Source of the DNA: an uncultured Rhodopila sp.
GTDB taxonomy: Bacteria > Pseudomonadota > Alphaproteobacteria > Acetobacterales > Acetobacteraceae
DNA length: 53,681 nucleotides
Assembly: GCF_903915725.1 (NCBI RefSeq)
Contig: NZ_CAIWTY010000085.1
Location: forward strand, 1-53,681
Reading direction: 5' to 3'
The position numbers and the translations under genes were made by a program. Shown here in pieces: positions 1-9,302 of the stretch; the stretch's first letter is position 1; the number at the start of each line of letters is the position of its first letter. The notes beneath the pieces were generated by a model that was not told the origin of the DNA, did not search any database, and worked only from the letters and a program-made list of their open reading frames with translations.

Positions 1-2
1 TC

Positions 3-131
3 AGGGACTTCAGCACGGCCATGCTGAGCTTTCTACGCGACGACGTGCCAAAGAACTGGCACACCTACTGTGACCAGGTTACTGACAATTTCCGTATCAT
101 AAACCCAACGGAGTTCCGCGTTATCGCGTGA
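3..131 (+). CDS. IS630-family transposase, C-terminal fragment
   Basis: One frame is open from the first bases of the window and stops at TGA 129-131, giving 42 residues. The pattern VPKNW, then DQVTDNFR, then a final NPTEFRVIA is characteristic of the C-terminal end of IS630 (DDE) transposases. The rest of the gene lies outside the window, so whether the element is intact cannot be told. No obvious terminal inverted repeat is recognisable in the roughly 45 bp between its stop and the acyl-CoA dehydrogenase gene. Confidence 0.6.
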   Translation, partial: RDFSTAMLSFLRDDVPKNWHTYCDQVTDNFRIINPTEFRVIA

Positions 132-178
132 ACGGGGTATACAATACTTTATCGCTCATAGTTTGTGTCCCTGATGTA

Positions 179-1324
179 TCAGCGAAGTCCAAGCCCGCGG
201 GCGATGATGCCGCGCAGAATTTCCCGCGTGCCGCCGCGCAGCGAAAACGACGGCGCATGCATCATGGTGTGGGCCAGCACGGCGGCGAACGCCGCGGTGG
301 AAGACGCATCCGGTTCCGCATCGACCAGGCCGCGCGCGATGTCCGGGATCTCCTGCTCCAGCAAAGCGCCGAGGTCTTTCACCAGCGCCGCCTGCAAGGC
401 CGGGTTTTCGCCGTTCTGCAACTCACCGGCGACCGAACGCGACATCCGCCGCAGGACCATGATGTGCGCTGTCAACCGGCCGATGGCGATTTTCGCCGCA
501 TCCGACGGATCGGGTCCGAGCGCTCGCACCAGTTCGACGAACAGCCAGAACGATGACAGGAAGCGTTCCGGGCCGCTGCGCTCAAACGCCAGTTCGCTGG
601 TCACCTGATTCCAGCCGTCGCCCTCCTTCCCGAGCAGCGCGGTGTCGGGCAGGAAGGCGTCCTGGAAGATGACTTCGTTGAAATGATGCTCCCCGGTCAG
701 GGCAAGGATGGGGCGGATCGAGACACCCGGCGTCGCGTGCAGATCGACCAGGAACTGGCTGACGCCGCCGTGGCGGTCCTCGGCGGCGCCGGTGCGGCAG
801 AACAGGATCATGTAGTGCGATACGTGGGCGAAGCTGGTCCAGACCTTGGTCCCGTTGACGAGGTATCCGCCCTGTACTTTCGCCGCCCGGGTTCGCACGG
901 ATGCCAGATCCGAACCGACATCCGGCTCGCTCATGCCGATGCAGAAGAAGGCTTCGCCGGCAGCAATGCGTGGCAGGATGGTCTTCTGCTCCTCCGTCCC
1001 CACCCGCAAAATCAGTGGCCCGGACTGCCGATCGGCGATCCAATGGAGGGCGACGGGGGCGCCGGCGGCGAGCAGTTCCTCCAGGACGACATAACGTTCG
1101 AGGAAGGACCGTTCATGGCCGCCATATTGTTTCGGCCACGTCATGCCGATCCAGCCGCGCTGGCCGAGTTTGCGGGAGAATTCGGGGTCCATGCCGGTCC
1201 AGGATTCTGCCCTCTGCACCGGCTTGCGTTCGGCCAGGGCGATCGCGAGGAAGGCGCGGACATCGTGGCGGAGGGCCTCGGCCTCTGGGGAAGGCGGTGG
1301 CGGCGGGAAGCTGAAGGCGTTCAC
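179..1324 (-). CDS. Acyl-CoA dehydrogenase family protein
   Basis: An FAD flavoprotein of 381 residues, the usual size of acyl-CoA dehydrogenases, which oxidise acyl-CoA thioesters to the 2-enoyl form. Visible are the N-terminal helical domain, the GMSEPDVGSD motif near residues 130-139 that binds the substrate/FAD region, the NGTKVWTS strand after it, and a C-terminal helical domain ending GGTREILRGIIARGLGL, typical of the family. The start is GTG (1322-1324) with GAGGAC about 10 nt upstream. It stands alone here, so the substrate cannot be inferred; the family also includes members acting on branched or steroid side-chain CoAs. Confidence 0.9.
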   Translation of the reverse strand: MNAFSFPPPPPSPEAEALRHDVRAFLAIALAERKPVQRAESWTGMDPEFSRKLGQRGWIGMTWPKQYGGHERSFLERYVVLEELLAAGAPVALHWIADRQSGPLILRVGTEEQKTILPRIAAGEAFFCIGMSEPDVGSDLASVRTRAAKVQGGYLVNGTKVWTSFAHVSHYMILFCRTGAAEDRHGGVSQFLVDLHATPGVSIRPILALTGEHHFNEVIFQDAFLPDTALLGKEGDGWNQVTSELAFERSGPERFLSSFWLFVELVRALGPDPSDAAKIAIGRLTAHIMVLRRMSRSVAGELQNGENPALQAALVKDLGALLEQEIPDIARGLVDAEPDASSTAAFAAVLAHTMMHAPSFSLRGGTREILRGIIARGLGLR

Positions 1325-1512
1325 CGGTCGGCGTCCTCGGCTGTGGATTACCAGCCGGTAGCCCGCGTATGTGGCAGGGTCAAGGGAGCGGCATCGCGGA
1401 GAATGCAGTAATCCGCGGTTGAACTTTCAACCGCGGATACCACGATACCCAACAAGCCTTCAATCGGCGTAGAGTCTTCCGTCTATACGGTCGTATCTAC
1501 TAACGCAGCCGA

Positions 1513-1608
1513 TCAGTGGCTCAGCGCGTAGGGAACGAGCGGGACGATCATGAAGGCGATGGCGAGGGCGGCGGCGATGATCTCGAGGCGGGCGAAAGAG
1601 GTCTTCAT
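1513..1608 (-). CDS. 31-residue hydrophobic small protein, copy A
   Basis: ATG at 1606-1608, stop TGA at 1513-1515, 31 residues. The N-terminus is basic/polar (MKTSFARLE). It is followed by a hydrophobic run of about 18 residues rich in Ile, Ala, Phe and Val, and a short tail PLVPYALSH. This predicts a single-pass membrane micropeptide. A GGAGAG Shine-Dalgarno motif sits 5 nt before the ATG. Copy B at 1695-1790 encodes exactly the same protein; the two nucleotide differences are both synonymous (Ala GCC/GCT and Leu CTC/CTG), which supports selection on the protein. I do not recognise the family; similarly small subunits accompany membrane complexes such as terminal oxidases or transporters, but nothing here shows that. 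Confidence 0.7.
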   Translation of the reverse strand: MKTSFARLEIIAAALAIAFMIVPLVPYALSH

Positions 1609-1694
1609 TTTTGCTCTCCGATTTCAAGTATCCGACAAGCTTCCGGCCGGTGTAGGGCCGTGCGTCTATACGGTGGGTCTACTGACGCCGCAGA

Positions 1695-1790
1695 TCAGTG
1701 GCTCAGCGCGTAGGGAACCAGCGGGACGATCATGAAAGCGATGGCGAGGGCGGCGGCGATGATCTCGAGGCGGGCGAAAGAGGTCTTCAT
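1695..1790 (-). CDS. 31-residue hydrophobic small protein, copy B
   Basis: ATG at 1788-1790, TGA at 1695-1697, protein identical to copy A downstream. GGAGAG lies 4 nt before the ATG. On the minus strand a TATAGA hexamer (plus-strand 1823-1828) lies about 33 nt upstream and could be a -10 box. The same TATAGA recurs ahead of copy A (1665-1670) and after it (1482-1487), as if each repeat unit carries its own promoter-like box. The predicted product is a single transmembrane helix with a short basic N-terminus. Function unknown. Confidence 0.7.
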   Translation of the reverse strand: MKTSFARLEIIAAALAIAFMIVPLVPYALSH

Positions 1791-1808
1791 TTTGCTCTCC
1801 AATTGCAA

Positions 1809-2274
1809 GGGTTCCGGGTCGTTCTATACCGTGATGGCATCCCAGCCATGCCGGATGGATTAACAATGGGTAGATTCCGAAGTCCTGCAAGGCGCGATAG
1901 TGAGAAAAAACCGGATTATTTTGAATTGCCCAAGTTGACACTCTACGTGCCAATCTGGATTGACACCTTAGCACGTGAAATCCGCAGATAATGTCAGCGG
2001 GTCCGGGCGATCGGCAAGAAGGGAAAGTCCTATTCCGGAATGGTGTTGCGGCGCTCGCGGTGCCGTCCGGGGCCGGGCGATCCAGAGCTGCTGTCTACCG
2101 GCAGGTGCTGGCCTGGCCGCGCCATGACGCGGGGCGAAGGTCGCCTCGGCCGGAGCTTTTCTCCGGTGCCGCTCAACCGAGGCAACAAAGGGCCGCGACC
2201 GCCGCCGCCCGCGCTTGCACGTTGCAGGCGGCACGCTCACCATCCCCGGCTGAATATCCAGGGGGGAAGGCCGC
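1809..2274. other. Intergenic region, no convincing gene
   Basis: About 465 bp between the small-protein pair and the aldolase. The left part (roughly 1850-1990) is AT-richer than its surroundings and presumably holds the upstream control region of the minus-strand small genes. The right part is GC-rich and has open frames on both strands without recognisable domains or good ribosome-binding sites. Nothing further can be supported. Confidence 0.5.
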
Positions 2275-3033
2275 ATGTCAGCCGCTTTGAAATCGCACCC
2301 GGACATCTCGGAGGCCGAATGGCAGACCCGCTGCAACCTCGCGGCGCTGTACCATATCGTCCATCACCTTGGCTGGACCGACCTGATCAACACCCATATG
2401 ACCGCGCGTGTGCCCGGGGAGCCGGACCACTTCCTGATCAACAACTACGGCGACATGTTCGACGAGATCACCGCGTCGTCATTGGTGAAGATGGACCTGG
2501 ACGGGGCGGTGCTCACGCCCGGCCGGGCGTTCAATGCGGCCGGGTTCACGATCCATAGCGGGGTCTACAAGGCCCGCCCGGATGCCAATTGCGTGCTGCA
2601 CACGCACACGCGGGCGGGTGCCGGGGTGTCGCTGCTGCGCCGGGGGCTGCGGCCGATAAGCCAGGATGCGCTGCATGTGATCGATGATGTGGTGTATCAC
2701 GAGTACGGGGTGCCGGCCTCGGTGGACGAGTGCGAGGCGCTCGGGCGGAGTTGCGCCGCCGGAAGCTGCGTCGTGCTGCTGAACCACGGGCTTTTGACAT
2801 TAGGCGAAACCGTTCACGGTGCGTTGGTGCGCTTGTATATGCTGGAGCGGACGTGCGAGTTGGAGTTGCTCGCCCGGCAGATGGACGAGCCGCCCGTGGT
2901 CATCGATCCGTCCGTGCAGCGCAAGGCCGCCGAGCGGATGCGGAAACTGCGGCCGACGCAGGAGTACGGTCTGAACGAATGGATGGGACTGGTTCGTACT
3001 GTGGAACGAAAAGGGGCGGATTTCAGGCGATAA
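2275..3033 (+). CDS. Class II aldolase/adducin family protein
   Basis: 252 residues covering one aldolase_II domain. These are Zn-dependent enzymes such as fuculose- and ribulose-phosphate aldolases, and also decarboxylases and demethylases with the same fold. The metal-binding His pair is visible as HTHTR near residue 103-107, and the later His in NHGLLTLG near residue 176. The N-terminal WTDLINTHMTARVPG and FLINNYGDMFDEI segments are typical of the subgroup annotated simply as class II aldolase/adducin. The ATG at 2275 is preceded by GGGGGGAAGG. No sugar kinase or isomerase lies nearby, so the substrate is open. Confidence 0.88.
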   Translation: MSAALKSHPDISEAEWQTRCNLAALYHIVHHLGWTDLINTHMTARVPGEPDHFLINNYGDMFDEITASSLVKMDLDGAVLTPGRAFNAAGFTIHSGVYKARPDANCVLHTHTRAGAGVSLLRRGLRPISQDALHVIDDVVYHEYGVPASVDECEALGRSCAAGSCVVLLNHGLLTLGETVHGALVRLYMLERTCELELLARQMDEPPVVIDPSVQRKAAERMRKLRPTQEYGLNEWMGLVRTVERKGADFRR

Positions 3034-3166
3034 GGGATGGCTGCCATCAAACCGGCCCGGAGAGCCGACCTGCCGGGTCATCAATTCGTTGTTATGGTAA
3101 CTAATGTGTTCCGGAGAGTCCGAATTAACACTGATATAAGGCTGACTGTCTCATCTGGATGCCGGT

Positions 3167-4275
3167 ATGACGACTTTGAACGAGCCGCTTTGTCTGACCG
3201 ATCTCCATAAAGCAGCGCCAGGATTGCGTCGCCTGTTGCATGGCTATGCCACCTCCGGGTCATGGAGACGGCTCGCCGTGCGTATCTTCTATGTGGGCCG
3301 GGATGTCATCGGCAACATGCCGCGCGACCTGGTTCGCGCCGTGCGGCCGGTTCCCGCGCATATGGTGAGGATGGAAGACGGCGTGCAGCCCGGCGCCGAG
3401 TCAAAGCGGATTGCACTGTATGTGCATTACTCGCCCACCGGCCAGGTCTCGGACATGGTGCGCCGCCAGCTTTCGCTGCTGGCAGGGTCTGGCTTCTCGA
3501 TTGTCTTCATCTCGATGGCTGCACGGATCCCCGAGGAGGATTGGCAGGCAGTCCGCGGCTTATGCGCCCTGGTGGTGCAGCGACAGAATTTCGGGCGCGA
3601 TTTCGGGGCCTGGCATGATATGATGCCGGAGATCGCCCGCCGTTGGGCTGATCCGATCGAGCTTATGCTGGTGAATGACAGCGTGCTGGGTCCCATCGGC
3701 GCACTGGAACCGGTAATCGCCACGATGCGCACCGGCGGGAACGGGTTGTTCGGTCTCACCGAAAGCCTGCAGGGCGGCCCGCATCTGCAAAGCTACATGC
3801 TGCTGGCCCGCGGCAGGGGCGCCGTGGCCGATATGATGCGGTTCCTGACGGCGATGCATATCAGCCACTCAAAATGGCTACTGATCCAGTTGGGTGAGAT
3901 CAGGCTGGCGCGCTGGATGCGCAGGCGCGGGCACCGGGTCGCCGCGGTATTCGGCTATGACCGCCTGGCACAGGCGGCCGCGGCGGATCCGGCCCAACGT
4001 CAGCGGCTGGCAAAGTCGTATCACCGGCTAAAGGAATTTGCGACGCTATCGGATGACGAGGCTGCCGCATTGCTGCATGACTGGCCGGTGAACCCCACCC
4101 ACCATTTGTGGCACCTGCTGGCCACCAGGTTCGGAGGGCCGTTCCTGAAGACCGAGCTGGTGATGCGCAACCCCGGCTGTTTACCGGGCGTGGCGGAATG
4201 GCCCGCCGTGGTGGCGGCCGACGCCCCCTGTCCGCTACCCATGCTGCAGGCCCATCTTGATACAATGCGGGTGGC

Positions 4276-4279
<4 letters not shown>
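3167..4279 (+). CDS. RgpF-type rhamnan/glycan synthesis protein
   Basis: 370 residues resembling the rhamnan synthesis protein F family (RgpF), which assists assembly of rhamnose-containing surface polysaccharide. Features seen: an ALYVHYSPTGQVSDMV start to the conserved domain near residue 83, FISMAARIPEEDW, the QNFGRDFGAWHDMM block (family consensus N-x-GYDFGSWK), LMLVNDSVLGPIG (consensus ANDSVYGP), and GLTES followed by HLQSYML. No polysaccharide cluster surrounds it, so it may act alone or with genes elsewhere. Its TAA stop overlaps the stop of the convergent asd gene by 2 nt. Confidence 0.8.
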
Positions 4280-5307
<1,028 letters not shown>

Positions 5308-5503
5308 GACAAACTCCTGCAAACGAAGCGCGCAGGGTTAGCGGCAGCGGGTCCGGGAGGCAAGCGAAACGCGATTTTTTGCGGCCCGCTTCGGCCGCCC
5401 GCCGGGCAAAGCCCTGTCCATATGACACTTACGTGACACGCGGCGGCGCGCGAATCGATCATCATAGGATCACACCGCTGAAATGTTCTGCTCGGGGGGG
5501 CCT

Positions 5504-6232
5504 ATGCGAGCAGTCTTGGACAGCTTCGATCTGGCGATCCTGAGGTTCGTCTCCGGCTTCGCGGGCAAGAGTTCGCTGCTGGATCACGCGATCAATGCCG
5601 TCTCACGGCTGGACATGTTCAAGGGTATCGCCCTGATGTGCCTGTTTTGGTACGTCTGGGCGGAGGCGCCGGCCAATGAGCCGCCGTCTCTGCGCGAACA
5701 GCGGCAGAAGCGCCTGACGACGGTGTTGATCGGCACGATCCTGATCGGCGCCGTTTCGCGCGGGCTGCAACTCGTGCTGCACGTGCATCAACGTCCGCTG
5801 CTGTCCAATCTTGGGCTGGCTTTTCCGGTGACGGATTTCGATGCCGGCTCCCTGAACGCGTGGAACAGTTTCCCCAGCGACCATGCGATGTTTTTCTTCG
5901 CGCTCGGCGCCGGGCTTTGGACGGTCAACCGGACCGCCGGGCTGGCCGCGTGCGCATGGACGATCCTGGTGATCGATTTCCCGCGCATCTATCTGGGGAT
6001 CCACTTCCCGAGCGACGTCATCTTCGGTGCATTGTTCGGGTTGATCGGCATGACGCTGTTCCTGGCGTTGCCGCTGGAGCGGTTCGAGCGTTGGCTGAGT
6101 GGCTGGCGGACGGCGCATCAGGGGCTGTTCATGGCGGCGCTCTTCTTCACTACCTATACCATCGGCCAGTTGCTGGCGGACCTGCGGGAACTCGCGCACA
6201 GCGTGTTCCGCGTCCTGTTGCACCACGGCTAG
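5504..6232 (+). CDS. PAP2-superfamily membrane phosphatase
   Basis: A polytopic membrane protein of 242 residues with the phosphatidic-acid phosphatase type 2 signature: an RP pair at residues 97-98, SFPSDHA at 122-128, and R161-x5-H167 followed by FPSD. These are the acid/base and nucleophile residues of lipid phosphatases such as PgpB and undecaprenyl-pyrophosphate phosphatases. Several hydrophobic segments flank the motifs. ATG at 5504 is preferred over the in-frame start 21 nt earlier because a run of seven Gs sits just upstream. The likely substrate is a lipid (pyro)phosphate at the periplasmic face; the exact one is unknown. Confidence 0.88.
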   Translation: MRAVLDSFDLAILRFVSGFAGKSSLLDHAINAVSRLDMFKGIALMCLFWYVWAEAPANEPPSLREQRQKRLTTVLIGTILIGAVSRGLQLVLHVHQRPLLSNLGLAFPVTDFDAGSLNAWNSFPSDHAMFFFALGAGLWTVNRTAGLAACAWTILVIDFPRIYLGIHFPSDVIFGALFGLIGMTLFLALPLERFERWLSGWRTAHQGLFMAALFFTTYTIGQLLADLRELAHSVFRVLLHHG

Positions 6233-6289
6233 CGCCGGCTGCTTGTTTCGGGCCTCCGAAACCGGGATAATGGCCGCACGCAGCGCGTC

Positions 6290-6663
6290 GTGACCCTGCC
6301 CGAGCGGAAGGCGGCCGAGGCGGCCAGGCGCCGCGCGGCGGTGGAGGCGCTGATGCCGGCGCTGGCGGCGTACGCACGCGCGCATGGCGGGCGGTTCTTG
6401 CTGTTTAGTTGTGCGGCGAAGCTGCGCCGACAGGTTCGAGTTGGCGTGCGGACCTGATCCGGCGCGCGGCGAGCGTTGTCGGCGAAAGGCCGGCTATTTT
6501 TGACGAAGCCGCGGCGCGTGCCGCTGATGTCACGCGCCGGTTCCGCAGTGTCGCGGCGCATGCCTATGACGCGTTCGATCATACTCAGGCGGCGAACGCG
6601 ACACTGCTGATTACTTTGTTGCCGGCGGGAATTGGCCGGTTTCGTCAGGCCATTGATCCGTAA
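6290..6663 (+). pseudogene. Decayed nucleotidyltransferase (MntA-like) / HepT-like toxin-antitoxin remnant
   Basis: From GTG 6290 a frame of 55 codons resembles the start of a minimal nucleotidyltransferase antitoxin. It reads GGRFLLF where the GS motif should follow, but has SCAAK instead and stops at 6455-6457 before any DxD motif. Overlapping in another frame, 6409-6663 ends with HAYDAFD...LLP.GIGRFRQAIDP, resembling the C-terminus of HepT-like ribonuclease partners. The two pieces look like an MntA/HepT pair collapsed by deletion and frameshift. Neither is likely functional. Confidence 0.5.
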
Positions 6664-6682
6664 TGTTCGAAACAGTGTTTTT

Positions 6683-6794
6683 GAAACACAGATGAACGCG
6701 GATGGACGCTGATAAACAAAGCCTGGACGTTAGCCCCGGGCGATGATCACGGGTTCCTATTCTATCTGCGTTTATCCGCGTTCATCTGCGTTTC
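6683..6794. repeat. Inverted repeat, two ~33-nt arms
   Basis: The left arm (6683-6716) reads GAAACACAGATGAACGCGGA and ends GATAAAC. The right arm (6761-6794) is its inverse, TATCTGCGTTTATCCGCGTT then CATCTGCGTTTC. The arms are separated by about 45 bp. Repeats built on the words ATCTGCG and GATGAACGCGGAT are known to be dispersed in many bacterial genomes. It lies between the decayed toxin-antitoxin remnant and the small gene pair at 7.0-7.6 kb. Confidence 0.75.
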
Positions 6795-7012
6795 AATACT
6801 CGATCGCCGCACCCGGAAATGACGAACCCGCTATGCTGCGCCCCAGAGGCGCGCGCGTGACCGATCGGTCGATTCACACGCAGTCCAGATTGAAGCCTGC
6901 GCCAGGAAAGAGCCATTTTGTGGTCGTTCATTGCGGTGTCAGGCAGCCGACGGACTGCCTTTTCTGATCGCTGAAGGAAAGGTTGCGGCCTAAATTATGC
7001 AAAGGAATACCC

Positions 7013-7198
7013 ATGAATCTTCCATGCATACGCCGAAGCGAGTTACAAGACTTTGAATCCGAGCTTCAGAGGCGAAGCCGCACTCCAGACGAGTTCGAAA
7101 TGACGACGATTCAGGAACCAGCCAGAGTATACAAAACCGGTTGGAACAGCACGTGGGTAGGCGATTTCGCGCGCGATCTTGATAACGGCGTATTTTGA
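7013..7198 (+). CDS. Small protein upstream of PIN domain gene
   Basis: 61 residues from ATG 7013 (AAGGAA about 8 nt upstream), beginning with an acidic/basic helix (RRSELQDFESELQRRSRTPDEFEM) and ending WVGDFARDLDNGVF. Its last codons overlap the start of the PIN gene. This arrangement and size suggest the antitoxin half of a VapBC-like pair. The middle seems short compared with small proteins of this look, so an internal deletion is possible. I do not recognise a defined family. Confidence 0.5.
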   Translation: MNLPCIRRSELQDFESELQRRSRTPDEFEMTTIQEPARVYKTGWNSTWVGDFARDLDNGVF

Positions 7199-7652
7199 TA
7201 ACGTGATCACGTTGGCGTTGGGGCGGGGACGTTATCAGATTGTCGCCGCATGCCCGGTCCGCGACCTCGCGACCTGGCCCGCATGCCTGAGTCTTCGCCG
7301 GGAAGCTCTCGCCCGGCTCGCCTCCAATGGTCCGCTTGCCATCAGCCGGCAAGTCCTGCGTGAATATCTGGCGGTCACAGCACGGCCGCAAGTCTGGGCG
7401 AAGCCGCTCACGCTGGCCGAGGCGCTCGCCGATGCCGACGGTTTCAGCCGGCGCTTTACCATCCTCGAGGACGGTTTGCCGGTGTGGGATCGGCTTGCAT
7501 CGCTCGGCCGCGGGTTTTCGTTCGGCGGCCGGCAGGGGCACGACGCCAACATCGTGGCCACCATGACGGCTCACGGCGAGACGCGCCTGCCGATCTTCAA
7601 CGACGCGGGTTTCCGGCGCTTCAGCAGCATGATCGAGATCGTGGTTCCCTGA
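7179..7652 (+). CDS. PIN domain protein (VapC-like)
   Basis: 157 residues starting at TTG 7179, inside the end of the upstream small gene. PIN-domain ribonucleases use four acidic residues. Candidates seen are the Asp in AYFDNV, the Glu in RQVLREYLAV, the Asp in GHDANIVATM, and the Asp in FNDAGFRRF. The QVLREYLAVTARPQ and HDANIVATM blocks are strongly PIN-like. The N-terminus differs from the usual FDSNV (one residue seems missing) and the next 40 residues are odd, so the gene may be damaged near its start. Probably a toxin of a type II pair, perhaps inactive. Confidence 0.65.
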   Translation: MITAYFDNVITLALGRGRYQIVAACPVRDLATWPACLSLRREALARLASNGPLAISRQVLREYLAVTARPQVWAKPLTLAEALADADGFSRRFTILEDGLPVWDRLASLGRGFSFGGRQGHDANIVATMTAHGETRLPIFNDAGFRRFSSMIEIVVP

Positions 7653-7803
7653 CTGTCAAATACGTAAACGCCGCGCAACGGGGGCCGGAGTTCGCCATGC
7701 GGACGCCGGGGCGGTAGGCAAACGCCCTACCGGATCGCACCTGTCATTGTCTAATTCGCGAAAGCGATATAAATCCGGCAATCGCCGACACGGGAGATTG
7801 AGG

Positions 7804-9291
7804 GTGAGGACTCCGAACAAGGTCAACGGCACGAAACGGCCTCTGGGCGCGTTGCGCCACGTGATTGCCGCCGTCGCCTGCGCGGCCGTGGTCATCGGCA
7901 CCACCCCCGCCCCGCTGCGCGCCCAACCGCCGCCCCCGGCACAGACCGACCAGGCGGAGGGCTACAGCGCCGAGCAGCTCGACGCCCTGCTGGCGCCCAT
8001 CGCGCTGTATCCGGACGAGTTGCTGACCCAGGTGCTGATAGCCTCGGTCTACCCGCTGGAGATCGTCGATGCGGCGCGCTGGGCCGAGAACCCCGCCAAT
8101 AAATCGCTGACCGGAGACGCGCTGACACAGGCGCTGGTGCCGGTGTCCTGGGACCCGTCGGTGAAGTCGCTGGTGCCGTTCCCGCAGGTGCTGACGATGA
8201 TGAACAGCCAGCTCGACTGGACGCAGCAGCTTGGCTACGCGATGGCGGTGCAGCAGAGCGACGTGATGGCCTCGATCCAACGGCTGCGGCGGCAGGCGCA
8301 GATCGCCGGGCAGTTGAAGTCGTCCGAGCAACAGGTGGTGCGGACCGAGGGCCAGACCATCGTCATCGCCCCGGCGCAGCCCTCGGTCGTCTATGTGCCG
8401 GTGTATAACCCGTCAGTGGTCTATGGCACGTGGCCGTACCCGGCCTATCCGCCGGTCTACTACCCGCCGCCGCCCGGCTATGCCGTCGGCAACGCGCTGC
8501 TGACCGGGCTGGCGTTCGGAGCGGGCGTCGCGATCACCGCCAGCCTGTGGGGCTGGGCGCGCCCGAACTGGGGCGGCGGCTACATGAACGTCAACGTCAA
8601 CCGCTACAACAACATCAACGTCAACCGGACGCAGATCCACAACTCCAACTGGCGGGCGACCAATGTCGCGAACCGGCCGGGAGGTGCCGGATTCCGTGCG
8701 CCGGCGAACGGGCCCGTCGGCCGCCCGGCGCGGGCCGGTGGTTTGCCGGCGAACAGCGTGGGACGCTCGAACGTGTCGGTGCCCGGCGGAGTGGTCCGGC
8801 CGCCCGGCGGCATGGGTCCCGGCAACCGCCCGCCCATCGGCCAGAACGGCGGCGCCAACCGCGCGGCGACCAGGCCGGCGCAGACCCCGGGCAATCGCCC
8901 GAATGCCGGACAAGGCGCGGGCCAGGGCAATCGCCCGAATGCCGGACAAGGCGCCGGGGCGAACCGCCCCAATGCCGGCCAGGGCAACCGCCCGAACGTG
9001 GGGCAAGGCGCCGGGGCGAACCGTCCGAATGCCGGCCAGGGCGCCGGCAACCGTCCGCAGGTAAACCGCCCGACCCCCGCGCAACGCCCGGCTGGCGGCG
9101 GACGCAACCCGCCGGCCCTCAGCGGCATGAATGACGGGCGGGCGGCTTCACAGTTCGGCAACCGCGGCGCCCAGAGCCGGCAGGCCAGCACCCCGCGCGC
9201 TCGCCCGTCCGGTGGCGGCGGAGGCGGTCCCAGGGCCGGAGGTGGCGGCGGCGGCGCCCGCACCGCCGGCGGCCATGGACGCGGACGATGA
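7804..9291 (+). CDS. DUF3300 exported protein with Gly/Pro/Asn repeat tail
   Basis: 495 residues. A signal peptide (hydrophobic stretch to about residue 36, ending in LRAQP) precedes a DUF3300 domain containing LLAPIALYPDELLTQVL, AARWAENPAN, DPSVKSLVPFP and MMNSQLDWTQQLG. Then follow a Tyr/Pro stretch (YPAYPPVYYPPPPG), a hydrophobic segment, and a low-complexity tail of about 200 residues rich in Asn, Arg, Pro, Gly and Ala. GTG at 7804 has GGGAG about 7 nt upstream and is preferred over in-frame TTG codons. It runs directly into the DUF2950 gene. The function of DUF3300 is unknown; envelope location is inferred. Confidence 0.85.
   Translation: MRTPNKVNGTKRPLGALRHVIAAVACAAVVIGTTPAPLRAQPPPPAQTDQAEGYSAEQLDALLAPIALYPDELLTQVLIASVYPLEIVDAARWAENPANKSLTGDALTQALVPVSWDPSVKSLVPFPQVLTMMNSQLDWTQQLGYAMAVQQSDVMASIQRLRRQAQIAGQLKSSEQQVVRTEGQTIVIAPAQPSVVYVPVYNPSVVYGTWPYPAYPPVYYPPPPGYAVGNALLTGLAFGAGVAITASLWGWARPNWGGGYMNVNVNRYNNINVNRTQIHNSNWRATNVANRPGGAGFRAPANGPVGRPARAGGLPANSVGRSNVSVPGGVVRPPGGMGPGNRPPIGQNGGANRAATRPAQTPGNRPNAGQGAGQGNRPNAGQGAGANRPNAGQGNRPNVGQGAGANRPNAGQGAGNRPQVNRPTPAQRPAGGGRNPPALSGMNDGRAASQFGNRGAQSRQASTPRARPSGGGGGGPRAGGGGGGARTAGGHGRGR
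8889..9072 (+). repeat. In-frame coding repeats NRPNAGQGAG
   Basis: Within the DUF3300 protein the unit NRPNAGQGAG and shorter variants (NRPNAGQG, ANRPNAGQ, NRPNVGQGAG) recur at least five times. The DNA unit is about 24-36 bp. The repeats look like protein-level low complexity rather than a structured DNA element and may vary between strains. Confidence 0.85.
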
Positions 9292-9302
9292 GGAGAACCG
9301 GC

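Larger units (their letters stand above)
1453..1808 (-). repeat. Tandem duplication, period 182 bp, carrying two sORFs
   Basis: The segments around 1453-1622 and 1635-1804 align with an offset of 182 bp. The 96-nt coding parts differ at only two bases. The flanking parts (a TCTATACGG block, a stretch ending GATCAGTGG, and the ribosome-binding region TTTGCTCTCC on the plus strand) are also shared but more diverged. A third TCTATAC motif lies upstream of the second copy at 1823-1829. Confidence 0.85.

Noticed and set aside
8889..9072. Regular short repeats considered as a CRISPR array
   Set aside because: The units are in-frame amino-acid repeats inside the DUF3300 gene without spacers of constant length, and no cas gene is present.
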